A stretch of DNA of 64,000 nucleotides from Yamagishiella unicocca (taxonomy: Eukaryota; Chlorophyta; Chlorophyceae; Chlamydomonadales; Volvocaceae), in the NCBI GenBank assembly GCA_003116995.1, contig BDSL01000039.1, forward strand, positions 558,001-622,000. Reading direction: 5' to 3'. Below, piece by piece: positions 51,378 through 63,541 of this stretch (its first letter is position 1; every line of letters begins with the position of its first letter). Position numbers and translations under genes: made by a program. The notes beneath the pieces were generated by a model. It saw nothing but the letters and a program-made list of their open reading frames with translations, did no database searches and had not been told where the DNA came from.

Positions 51378-52090
51378 CCTTTCCGTTCCTTGACCCGCGG
51401 TCCGCCACCCCCAACGACTACTCAGCTACAGTATTCGGCGGTGTGTCACACCTGTATGTGTGTTACTCTTTAGTCCCCTTACTTGGCGGGGTGCAGCTCC
51501 TCGCCACCGCAGCCGCTGGTCGCCGCGCTTGCTGTTGGTCCGGTGCCGCACGGTGCCGCCGCCACCGCCGCTGCCAACCGAGCCAGTAGTCGCGGCCGTG
51601 CCGCCGGCCGCTAACCTTGCTCGCGGCGTCGGTCGGCTGGACAGCCTACACGAATCGAATTCAGAAGTTCAGCGCCGTCACCGCCGGTGGCTGGACGTAA
51701 TCATTAGAAAATACTCCAGCCATACAGCAATCATACATTGTCAAAGCCATAATACAGAGAGTAACTAGAAAACAAAGTTTAAAGGAAAGGTCAAAGGCGG
51801 CCCAGGGGGCCAGACACCATTCTACCTGCGTCCCCTCTTGCCTGCATCGCTACTCTACTGGCTGCCTGCCTGCCTACCTCAACAATCCACCGCCATCCAG
51901 GCAACTATACACCCCGACTCAGGCTTTTTTTTGCCTGACACATACGCGATGTATTCTGCATGTCCGCATTTCCGCGCTGCGCCCTCCCGCGTGCACTCTC
52001 CCCCGGACGACGCCAGAAACACGCAGCCACCGCATATCCAGCCATCCAGATACTTGCCCCGGCCCCCTGGCTAGCCCCCTACAGCTTCAG

Positions 52091-53490
52091 CTAATGCCGC
52101 CTGGGGCTCTTCGCCGCCGGGCCGCTGCTGCACACCCGGCAGAGCAGCAGTTTCTTGGCTAGCAGCTCCACGTCATCTGGCTTGCACTTGGCGTGGTAGG
52201 CGGTGGGGCAGCGCACGCACGCCATGATGGCTGCACCCTCGCCGCTGCCCGTGCACACAGCGCAGGTGTGCAGCGGGCAGCGGAACTTGGTCCCAGCGGC
52301 GCCGCCACCCCGGCCGGCGCCGCCACCGCCACCGCCACCGCCCCGGCCTCGACCTCGAACTCGCCCAGAGGGGCTGCGCGCGTCGCTTCCGGCGGCGCCG
52401 GCGGCGGCGCCGCCGGCGGCGGTGGACTTGGTGAAGGGGTGTGCAGCCGCGCACTCCGCGTGGTACCAGCGGCCGCAACTGGCTTGTCCGCACTTGACGA
52501 GTCCGGCGGAGGTGGCGGAGCCGTCGGCGGCGTCGCGGCCGCAGACGGTGCAGGGGTGCGCGTCGCGGAAGCACTGCTCGCAGACGGCCTTGGCCTGTGG
52601 GGGGTCGTTGGGGGGTCGTTGGGGGGTCGTTGGGGAGTCGTTGGGGGCCGATGGCGCTCAAGTCCAAGCCCGTCCCCCTAACGTCGTGCGTGGTGTCGCC
52701 GTACTGTCGTAGTACCCCATGGGCGCTTTTTGCGGCCGAGGCGACAGGCGGGGCTGTCTGGACCACCGACCACCGGTTCTCTGACGGTTCGTCCAAACTT
52801 CGACGTGCTCGCACATGCGTGAACCAGCCGCCCATCAACAGCGCCGTCAGACGCCACAACCCTTCATCAGGTGTACGAACAACCGCCTCGCATGAAGTGA
52901 AGTGGAGTGAAGCTTCTGTGGAAGTGCTCGCCGCAACCTCCAGAAGCTTCCCTAGAAGCTTCCAGAAACTTCCTCTACGCGACGATACGCCGCTGCCGCT
53001 GCCGGGACCGCCGCCGCCGTTGCGCACCTGTTCGTACTTCTCCGGCTTGACGGGCCCGGCGCAGGCGGTGTGGAAGGTCCGCCGGCAGGGGCCCTCGCAG
53101 CCCCAGTGGGTGCCTCCCGCCGCCATGCCGCGAGCATCAGCATCCGCAGGCAGCGCCCCGAAGCACACCTGTTGGCCGGGTGCGTGCGGCCCGGAGGCAT
53201 GTGTTGAAGTATATAAATTCTTGGGGAGGGCGGTAGGGTGGTGAAGGACGTGAAGGCGAGGTGTACCATCAGCAGGGGTCACGAGTTCGAGTCGCAACAA
53301 CAGTGGAATTTGTAGCCCCCCAAAAGTGGTGACAAATAGATGCAGGGGGGCTGGATTCTCGCACCCACCGTGCCATCACCGGCGAGACCAAGACGGCAAA
53401 GCAATGAACCACCACGTAACCGCCAACTTACCATGCACACCACTAGCGGCAAAACGCTAAACCGCCACGTAACCACCAACTTACCATGCA
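52091..53490 (-). other. PHD zinc-finger cluster (EDM2/NSD-like) at the C-terminus
   Basis: First finger: CM at the end of exon 9, then VCFGALP, WGCEGPCRRTFHTACAG. Then VCEQCFRDAHPCTVCG, KCGQASCGRWYHAECAA, FRCPLHTCAVC, MACVRCPTAYHAKC and LLLCRVC. The order (Cys/His-rich linker, CG.WYH..C, F.CPLH.C..C, C.RCP.AYH..C) matches the extended PHD arrays of plant EDM2 and animal NSD proteins. A Gly-rich insert interrupts the last finger pair. Confidence 0.88.
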
Positions 53491-56400
53491 CACCACTAGC
53501 GGCAAGCTAGACACCGGCCGCTGTTTGCGCTTGGCCCCTCCCTGGATCGCAACCTGGCCCTCCGCCGAGCCCACGGCCCGACGCGGACCAGCCACGGGGG
53601 CGGGAGCGGGGCTGGCTAGCGGGGCCGCGGACGGCACTCCTGCACCGCAGGCGCTGGAAGCTGTGGGGGTAAAACAAGCAGAGGGAGCCGCGGCCGCTCC
53701 TAGCCCTGCTGGCGCTGAGGCGGCGGTGACGGTGGGTACGGCAGCGCCGCCGCCAGCAGCGGCGGCGGCGGCCGTGGGATCCGGCGGCGCAGCCAATGGC
53801 ACGGTGACGAGAGGAGCTGACGCGGGAGCCGCCACTCCAGGGGGGCCACCAGATGCTGACGTGTGCAGCGGGCCGGCGCCTTGGCTGCCGACGGCGTCAG
53901 GGATGGGGGGTGATGCGGCCCACTGAGGGCGTGGGCGCGGGGCCGGGGTGGCGGCAGCAGCAACGATGCTAGCGGATCTAGCGGTGCTAGCGGTGCTAGC
54001 GGCGAGTGGGGTTGTGCCGCCAGTGGCGGGCGGGGTGGTGCTGACGAGGACAGCGGCGGCGGGCTCTGTCAACTGAACACCCTTGCCAGCACTGTCATCG
54101 CCGTCGCCGCTGCCGCGCCTGCCGCCCTCGCCTCCTCCGCCCGGGTCGCTGGTTCCCTCATGGCGGCCCGCGGGGGCTGCCGCGGTGGCGGGGGTGGCGG
54201 AACAAGCCCAGGCAACTGCGGCGCTGGCTGCGGCCAGCTTGTTTGCCTGCGAGGCACCTTGCGCCGGGGGCAGTGCGCATTCAACGCCCACGGGTGCGCG
54301 TGCAGCCCTCGCCGGCGCCACTGACGGCGCCGCCGTCGCCCCAAGCGCGTCGTCCAGCCGTGACGACAGTCTGCGGCTGGGAGCAGGTGGCTGCCCAGCG
54401 GGGCGCTCAGCGGACGGCTCCCCGACCCACGGGTCATCCTGGCAGCTCCCCTCGCACTGCGGACCCGCGACGAGCAGGGGAGCCAGCGGCGGCGGACGCC
54501 GACCGACGTAGCCGCCTGGCGGCAGTGCCGGCGCCGCCGCCGCCGCCGCCGCCGGCGGCCCAACCCCGGAGCTCCTGCGCTCCGCCGCCGGTGCCTCGAT
54601 GGCGCCTTCCGGCCCCTCAGGGCTCGCCACCACCACCACTCCTAACGTCGCCGCCATCACGGTGCCATTCGGCCCGTCATCCGCCCGAGTCGCCGCCGGG
54701 AGTATGGTGACGATGGATGGGCCAGAACCCGCCGTGCCAACCCCCGCCGCCGCCGCCGCCGCCGCCGCCGCTGACACCACGTGGCTGAGCGCAGCGTGCG
54801 CTAGCAGCTGTGCCGGACCCACCTCAAGCAGCGGCTCACCATCAGACCCATCGCCCGCTGCCGCCGCCGCGCTTTCTTCCGCCACCGTATCTGCTGGCGC
54901 CCCCAGCGGCGCAAACTGAAGGATCGCCGCGCCTTCTTCCGCCACCGTACCTGCTGGCGCCCCCAGCGGCGCAAACTGAAGGACGGCGGCGCCGGCGGTC
55001 GCGGCGGCAACCACGCTGTCGTACAAGTGCCGCCAGAGGCGCGGTACGTCACTGGCGCCCAGCGCTGACGCCGCCGCGGGCGCCGCCACGACGCCAGCAG
55101 CAGCAGCGGCCGCAGCAGCAGCTGGGCTTCGCGGCGTGGTTTCTAGGATGTCAGCCAAAGGCTCCTGGCGACCCAGCGGCCCGGGGTCATCATCTCGCTG
55201 TGATGACTGCGGGCGATGCTCTGCCGCCGCCGCGTGTGACTTCGCTCCTCCCGCCTTCTGCAACTCCGGAGCGACGGGCAGCGTGGGCATCCAGATTGAT
55301 GACCGGGATTCGGCCGGAGTGAGTGAGGCGGCGCCGCCGCCGCCGGTGGCGCCGACCTGACCATGATCCGCCGAGCAACTGCAAGAGGAGCGGCTGACGG
55401 CCCCAATGGCTGCGCTGGTGGTGGTGGTGGTGGTGGTGGTGCAGCAGCAAGCGCTGGTGGTGGTGGTGTTGCTGCAGCTGCAGGCACCGCAGCCGGCGAG
55501 CGCCGCCGAAGCCCGCGGATCGGAGAGAGCGGAGCGCAGGAGGTCAGTGTACGACATGTACGGCTCTACGGCCGTCTGACGCGAGCCCCTGGCGCAACGG
55601 CCCCAACCACCGGCTGACGTGGGTTCAGTTGTCCCGCCTGCAGCTGTAGCAGCAGATGAATGTGGTGGCGGCGAGGACACCCACGGCAAACACAGAGTGT
55701 TAGCAGGAGAGCATCTTGAAAGGTATAAGGCCCATGGAAGGTATAAGGCCCATGGACGGTAGAAGGCCCATGGAAGGTAGAAGGCCCATGCCTGGCGCAA
55801 CTCGCCGGCTTGCGTCCGCGAGGAACCGACCAGCGCCCTTTCCATCGCGCGCCCCCTCGCCTCCCCAACCAGACCGCGCTCAGGCCCCCGCAATGAATCC
55901 ACCCACCCGCTGCCGTCGCCAGCAGTGCCGCTTCCCGATGCTGCCGCAGCCACCGCAGCATCCGGAAGCCGTCCAGCCGCAGAACCTGAGGCGGCGGCCG
56001 GGCGGGAGGGAGCGAGGGGGTCGTGGGTGCCGCCGGAACTGACCCCTGGGCTTACTTGGTCAGCCCAGATGGGCGGGGCCGCTGCACCACCCATACCTCC
56101 GAAACCACCAAGTGGCCGCTAGCTGGAGACAAACAACGGAGGTCGTACATGCTCGTACTCCTCGCCCGTACCTGTCGTACAGCTCGTCGCAGGTCCGGGC
56201 CGCCCAGCTCGGCCCCAGCCAGCGCCAGGCGGGTTGCGGCGCGCAGCACCCTCGGCTCGCTCCAGCGGCCGCTCCACTGCTCCTCGACGGCGGCAGGGTC
56301 GGCGGCGCCGTCGGCCGCGACCATCGCGTCGTCAGCGGCGGTGGAGCCATTGGGCGCCGCCGTCACCGCGGCGCCGCCGCCGCCGACGGAATCCTGTAGG

Positions 56401-59400
56401 GCGTGGTCGCCGTCGGGGCGCCGGCGGGGACGGCCGCGCCGTCGCGGCGTCTCCGGAGCGCCGTACTGCTGCTGCTGCTTCGGCGGCGGCGGCGGCGGCG
56501 CCGTCTGCCTGACGCCGCCGCCGACACGGCCCGGAGGATCAAACCCACCGCCGTCGGCGGCGGCGCCGTCAGCGTCGTCTTCATCACTGCCATCTAGCAG
56601 CCTTGCATCCACGTGCGCCAGCAGCATGCCGCCGCCGCCGCCAGCAGCAGCCCGGCGGCGGTCACCGACGCCCGCGGCGGCGGCGGCAGCCGCCACAGCA
56701 CCGTCGGCGCCAGCCAACACACTCGCGCCCCACGGCAACGCTGCCGCCTCCGCCGACGGCACCGTCGGCGCCTCTTTCAGCTCCGAAACCGGCTGCTGCT
56801 GCTGCTGCCGGCGGCGGCGCTTGGCACCCACCAGGAGACACGACGAGAACACGGGCCCCTCCGCCCTGCGCACCACCTTGACTTGCCTGCTGACCTCCCC
56901 GACGATTTCCTCGCCATCTAATACAGCGCCGCGAAAGCCTCCCGCCGTCACGGCGCCACCGCCGCCGCCGCCGCCGCCGCCACCACCAGTGCCGTCCAGC
57001 TCGGCGAGCGGCCCCTCCTGCTCCCGGGCCCGCTTCTGGCCGCCGCTTCCCCGGCGGCGGCGGCTGCGGCCCTCCTGCAGCGCCTCCAGCCGGTTGAGCA
57101 TCCGATCCATGACCAGCTGCACGGAGAGGGTGATTCGCTCCGCTCGCACTGCCGCCTCCACTCGGAGCAGCACGCTGTTCATCACCCGGCGAACCTGCGG
57201 GGAGGAGGAGGAGGAGGAGTAAGGGGGGGGGAGGAGGAGTACGGGGAGGAGGAGGAGGTGAGGAGTACGGGAGTAAGGGGAGGCGGAGGAGGAGGAGGAG
57301 TAAGGGGAGGAGGAGGAGAAGGGGAGGAGGAGGAGGAGTAAGGGCAGGAGTGAGGGCGTGTAACGGTAGCCAATAAAACGGGGGCGCGTGCGGCATCAAT
57401 CGAGGGCGGTGCTTGCGGTGCATTGCAAGTGGGATGATGGGCGATAAAGCCCAGCCAGAGAGACCCACAGTCACGTGGCGGAGGTCTGTGTTGTTGGGGT
57501 TGTCATCAAAACGTGCCGATAACCGCCTAGCAGATGTATGCCGCAAGAATGCCGGCCGGCGCATCCACTGTTGGCCCAGCACGACAGACCGCGCAGACAG
57601 CTGGCTGGCAAAAATGCCCAGCCAACCGAGTCACTAGGCAGCCTACGATGTCCATTCTTGGGTCTCAAATCCAACCCACCTGCCGCCAAATCCAACCCAC
57701 CTGCCGCCAAATCCAACCCACCTGCCGCTCCTCGTAGCTCACACGCGGGGCCAGCGCCGATGACATGCCGCTGCCGTACTGCGCCGCGCCGCCGCCGCCG
57801 CCGCCGCCGCCGCCCCGGCCCATTCCTCTCCCCCTGCCTCTCCCCCGCCCCCGCCCGCGCCCAGCCGCCCCCAGCCTCCACGCTCCACCACCGCCCCACT
57901 CTGCCCCTGCTGCCCCTGCTGCTCCTGCTGCCCCTGCTGCCCCTGCTGCTCCTGCAAATGGCCGCACCCCCAGCTGCTCACGTGCTGCGCTGCGCGACAC
58001 GAACCACAGCATGCGCCGCATGACGGCCGCCACCGCGGCCTCCATCGCTGCCTGGCGGCGCATCGCCCGCTCCACACCGTCCAACAGGTCCTCCATCACA
58101 CGCGTCACGATGCGGCCGATGGTGGCATCACTGGGGCCGCTGCGCACGATGGGCTGCGAGGCTGCGGGTTTTGAGGCAGGTGGATGGGATTTGAGGGTTT
58201 GAGGGTTTGAGTGTTTGAGGTTTCGAGGGTTTTGAGGGTTCGAGGGTTCGAGGGCTCTAGCGGGGCCGGCTTTGGTGCGCAATACCGCTACCGACCAACT
58301 GTGTTTACCGCAACCAACAACCGTCTAACCTGCGACGCCGGTACGGTCGCGGGGTGCCTTGAGGCCGCCCCCTCCAGACCTCCAGGTTGGAAAGCTCCCG
58401 TAGGCTGCGGCTCCTCCCGTGGCTGCTCCTCCCACGCCGGTGCTCGGACCCGTGGGTCCGTCGACGATGCGAAGCGCTCGGGTAAGCAGCTGGCCGGTCT
58501 CCTCCAGCAACAGATCCTAATCAGGACAGGAGCCGATTGAGGAGTCAGCTTAACGTCGATGTCCATGGCAGGCCAGTGGGGAGGGACCAAAGAGGTAAAA
58601 ATACAGATTGTTCAGATTATGCACCTTACACCTTGCGGCGCGGTGAGGTGGTAAGCCGGTTACGCGGCGGTTAACGGTAACGGTGGCCTTGGGGCAGGTG
58701 GGTGGGTGCGGTGGTGGAGGAGGACAGCTTGTGAGCCCAGCTGCAAGGCGCGACCTGCACCCCACCCCGCCCTCGCCCCCGCCCTGTTTTAAACGTTTTT
58801 TCGGACATCCACGGGTTTCCCTCGAACCCCGCCCTCGCGACCTCCAATTTCTCCAGCATGCACCTCGAAACGTCGTTTTCAAACGTTTTTTCTCGCACCA
58901 ACGGGCCTTCATTGTTTTGACCCCTGTATTTCCGCTTAGCTATATCCCGTCGGTCCTAACGCCTCTTGCCGCTACCCCTCACGCACGCCTCGCGATGACG
59001 GACGTCGCTAACTGTTATCCGCTCTGGTCAGGTGGGTCCTCCGGTCGCGTTAAGCAGCTCGACCTTGTGCGTCTCGTCCGTTCCGTTTTACCGCGCGGCG
59101 TGTGCGACCCTTGCTGTCACCGCGGTTTCCCAACTGGCTCGGCGGCTCGGGTCAAGACACAGGACAGTCAAGCTCGCTCTCTGCTGGCATCTCACGCCTC
59201 TCCGGTAACAGTTTTCGGACCGGGAGACGGGCTGCACCGCCACCAGCCGCGGAGCACCCCATGCCGCCCGCCTGTTGCTCCGTCTTCCGCGTTCCACGTT
59301 GCCGCCATTGCATTTATTCGTTTTCTTCTCGTTTCCTTTACACAGCCACGACGGGACGCCTCCACAGGTCTGCCGATAGTCCGTCCCAGTGCCCCAGCAT

Positions 59401-62400
59401 GCGCACACAAACTAGGTGTCCGCCGACCATGCGCCAACTATCCTGTGCTTTTCGCGTCAACGGTTTTCACGCCACCCTCGCTCGCGACCTGCCCCTCCGC
59501 CCCGTCAACGGTCGTTTTTGCACGCCCCCGGGGTAACCGGTAACCGATTTTTATGCCCCCCCGGTAACCGATTTTTATGCCCCCCGGTAACCGTGTTTTG
59601 ATCTCCATGCCATCCCAGGTAGGGGTACGAAGCACTCACCTGCGCTCGTCGTAGCGCAGCCGGGTGGATGCCCCTGAGGATGAGCGCCGCGCTCTTGCCC
59701 GCCATGTCCGCGGGCCTTACGCAGTGCTTGATGCCGTTGGCGGCGTAGGAGTCGTCCGACATAACGGTGACGCACCTGGAGACGGAGGAGGAGCGGGCAA
59801 GGAGGGAGGAGGAGCGGGGGGGAGGGGGAGGGGCACCGGAGTTTTGGACGAGCCAGCGTGTCAGGGGTGTCGAGGGGAAGGGAGGGTCTCGAGGAAGACC
59901 CGTGGATGCGAGAAAGCCGTTTAGGAAAAGACGTTTAAAGATGCATGCAGGAGAACTTGGGTGAGGATACGAAAGAGGAAGGTCGTATGCCGACCTTCGG
60001 CGGCTAAGCTAAATCGGCGGCGGCTAGACGAAAGGAGGCGAGGACCCTGCCCGGGGGGGTCGGGCGGATTTAACCGAGGGCGAGGGAGCGGATGCGGTTT
60101 CGGAGCGAGAGGGAGACGACTTGTTGATGGCTGGGGAGTCATCGAGGAAAGGATGACACAAAAAACACAAACAAGGTCTGCAGCCGTACTGTTTGGCGCT
60201 GTGCCCCCGTCTATTGCTCCCATGCCCCCTCACACGCTCTCCCTGCTCACCCTCGCGGCATCGGCACGAAGAATGCGTTGTTGGTGGCGCCGAAAAGGTG
60301 TCCGCCGAACGACAGGCGGCTGTCAGAGAAGAGGCGCACCGAGTAGATGGGGCGGCGGAAGCGAGCGGCGTCGTCGAAATGGCTCTGCGGCGGCGGCGGC
60401 GGCGGCGGCGGCGGAGGTTTGGAGCAGGCTTAGCAGCCAGCGGATGGCCGGCCTAGTGTGAGGGTGATGTGGCGGCGGCGGAGCTGCTGATGTACGGCAC
60501 TGGGTATCTTCTCTCGCTCCTAGATCCCCTGGTGCCGCCATGCCACCGCATCGCATCCTCCACAAGTCGATGAAGGGGCGGCACCACTATCGGCCGAACA
60601 TTCTTCGCCTGGTTTGGCGGTCTACGAACAAAAGTGACGTAACCACGTAGTATCAATCGACTCCCCCGCTCCTCCTCCTCCTCCCCATCGTCACCTCATC
60701 ACGATCATCTGTACCGCATCAATCCGCGTCACCAGCCACTAGTACCGCTCCAGGGGTGTACCGCATCAATCCGCGTCACCGGCCACCAGTACCGCTCCAG
60801 GGGTGTACCGCATCAATCCGCGTCACCGGCCACCAGTACCGCTCCAGGGGTGTACCGCATCAATCCGCGTCACCGGCCATCAGTACCGCTCCAGGGGGTG
60901 TACCGCATCAATCCGCGTCACCGGCCACCAGTACCGCTCCAGGGGTGGCTCCGCACCTGGATCCCCTCGCTGCCGTCATGGTACAGGTTGAGGGCGATGC
61001 TGTCCACGAAGCCGCGAGGGATCACGCCGCAGCCCACCAGTGGGCACTCCACCTGGGCGGGCGGGTGGGTGGGTGGGTGAGGGTTAGCGAATACCCGGGG
61101 GAACAAATGGGGCCGGGGAGGGGTAAAAGGAAAACCCGGGTCGGGGGAGGGGGCGAGGGATTACCACGAAAGAACCGGTAACACGACTGGGGAATGTAGT
61201 GGGTGCGGGTGCGGGGGAGGGGGGGCGTTGCAACAGGGAGCGGTGATCGGCGACTGGTTGGGGGTGAGGGTTGGCGCCAGCAGCACACGCGTGGCAGTTA
61301 AGAAGGTTGAAAAGGAGCGCAAGCAAGAAAAGTGATTGGGGGGTGCAAGGAAAACCCGTGTATCTGGACGGGACGGGAGGGCTGCGAAATCCCCGCGGCG
61401 GTGTACACGCGTACGGCACACCCGCTTCTCAGGCCCCACTCCACCCCACCCACCAGCTGCCTCATCCACCGCAGCGGCTGCGGCACGTCCACACGGACGC
61501 CTCCTGCGATGCGCGCGTGGGGGTGCGCCAGCTGCTCCCGGGTCCACAAGTACCTTGGGGGGGAGGGGGGAGAGGGTTTGGGAGGAAACCAAAGGTTGGA
61601 GTACCGAGGTGGGTTTCGAGGAAGACCCGTGGAGTACCGAGGTGGAAGGGCAACAAACTGATGATTTCGCAGGATGATGGGAGGGGAGAGGGGGGGGGGG
61701 CACAAATAGGAGGAGGAGAAGGGCAATGAGGGTGCGGAGATGGGCGCGTGGTGGGAAGTGGAGGAGGGGGATACACGCATCGATCCCCGCTGGGAACACC
61801 ACCACCACCACCGTCAAAACCACCACCACCGTCAAAACCACCACCACCGTCAAAACCACCACCACCGTCAAAACCACCACCACCGTCAAAACCACCACCA
61901 CCGTCAAAACCACCACCACCGTCAAAACCACCACCACCGTCAAAACCACCATCACCGTCAAAACCACCACCACCGTCATAACCATCACCACCGTCAAAAC
62001 CACCACCACCGTCAAAACCACCACCACCGTCAAAACCACCACCGCCGTCAAAACCACCACCACCGTCATAACCACCACCACCGTCATAACCACACCACAC
62101 ACACAGGCGATGTGCCCGGTGGTTCTATCTTTTGGTCTGGAACCCACTGTAACCGTTACAACAACACACCCTCGCCGCCCTCCCCGCCGCCGTACCTCGC
62201 TCCGAAGAACATCTTGGTCCTCTTGAGCGCCCCCCCGCCTCCCCTGGCTAGGGAGCTGTGCTGGCAGTCCGCCGGAAGTACCCCGCTGCGAGCAAGCTGG
62301 TCCGTGCCGTCCGCCTCGTCCTCCAGCCGCAGTAGCTCCCGGTCGCCGAACAGCTGGTTGTAGGTGACCACACCCACCGGCAGCAGCCCAGGAGGGGGCG

Positions 62401-63484
62401 GGTCGGTAGGCGGGAACAACGACGCTGCGGTGGGTGCGGAGGTGGCGGCGGCGGCGGCGGCGGCGGCGGCAGGGACGACCGGGGCGGCGGCGGCGGGTGC
62501 GGAGGTGGTGGCGGCGGCGGGAGAAGGTGATTGGGGGAGGGTACCGGCCAGAGGCTCCGCGGCTGTAGCAAGGACGGCGGTGCAGGCGGAGGCGGTAGTG
62601 GTGCCGCTCGGCGGCTCTCCAGCCGCCGGGGGCTGTGGGAGGAAGGGTTTCGAGGTCGGGGCGGGAAAGGCTGCGAGGCCGCTCGACGGCGCCTGGTCGT
62701 ACATGTCGTACGTGCGACTCACAGCACTGCTGCTGGAGGCTGGGGCCGCCGGGGTACCGGTGGCGGCGGCGGCGGCGGCACCCTCGCGTGCCCCGCCGAT
62801 GGTGTGGCGTTGTACGGCAACGACGTGGGATGAATGGGAGTGACACACATCAGCGGCCGGGGCGGCGGCAGGTGCGGCGGCGGGTGCGGCGGCGGGTGCG
62901 GCGGCGGGTGCGGCGGCGGCGATCTTGGAGGGTGGCGGCACGGCGGCGTTGGCGTCCGCGTCCATCGCATCGGCGCCCTTCGCCACTGCCGCTGCCGCCG
63001 CCGCCGCCGATGCCGCCGATGCCGCCACCGCCGCCGATGCCGCCGATGCCGTCGCCGCCAAGTCGCTCGCAGCAATCGCCGTCCCGGGCAGGTGATGAGG
63101 CGGAGGCAGGCTGCCGCCGCTGCCGCCGCTGCCGCCGCCGCCGCCGCCGCCGTCGCTCCTGGCCTCCTCCCTGTTCGCGTCCAGGCCATCAGCACCCGCA
63201 GCACCCCCGCCGGCTGCCTCAACTCCACCGCCGTCGTCAGCTGCACCAGGGAACGGCGCGCCGCCACCGCCGCCGCCGCCGCCGCCGGTGTTGCCGCCAG
63301 CCGCAGCAGCAGCAGCGTCGGCACGACCGCTGCCACCTTCCGCATCCACGTCAGCTATAGCGTCACCACTGCCGCCGCCGCCGCCGCCGTCAGCTACCGC
63401 GCGTTGTCCCATATCGACGTCGGCGCCGCCGCTTCCGCCGCCCCCGGCCCCGTCGCCGCCGCCGTCAGGTCCCTCGTCCTCCGA

Positions 63485-63541
<57 letters not shown>

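Larger units (their letters stand above)
50079..52090. other. Gap between the convergent GH16 and ALKBH5-PHD genes
   Basis: Holds both 3' UTRs (ends not fixed), a 37-base tandem duplication at 50631-50704, minus-strand open frames of unusual composition at 50663-51377, and dispersed repeat R3 at 51230-51296. Confidence 0.5.
59640..62290 (-). other. ALKBH5-like 2-oxoglutarate/Fe(II) dioxygenase domain
   Basis: Encoded by the end of exon 1 through exon 5. Metal ligands HFD (exon 4) and the His of IKHC (exon 5) are present. The LFSDSRLSFG and HCVRPADM segments are characteristic of ALKBH5 rather than of ALKBH9/10. At the 2-oxoglutarate-binding pair, normally R-x5-R, the second Arg is present (LILRG) but the first position is Ser, preceded by Lys (GKSAALILR). 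Confidence 0.88.

Noticed and set aside
60710..62091. Possible CRISPR-like arrays
   Set aside because: Units are contiguous tandem minisatellites without unique spacers, in introns of a eukaryotic gene.
61161..62846. 561-codon minus-strand frame
   Set aside because: Its middle is translation of the 18-base intron minisatellite and it crosses well-defined ALKBH5 exon borders in the wrong frame.
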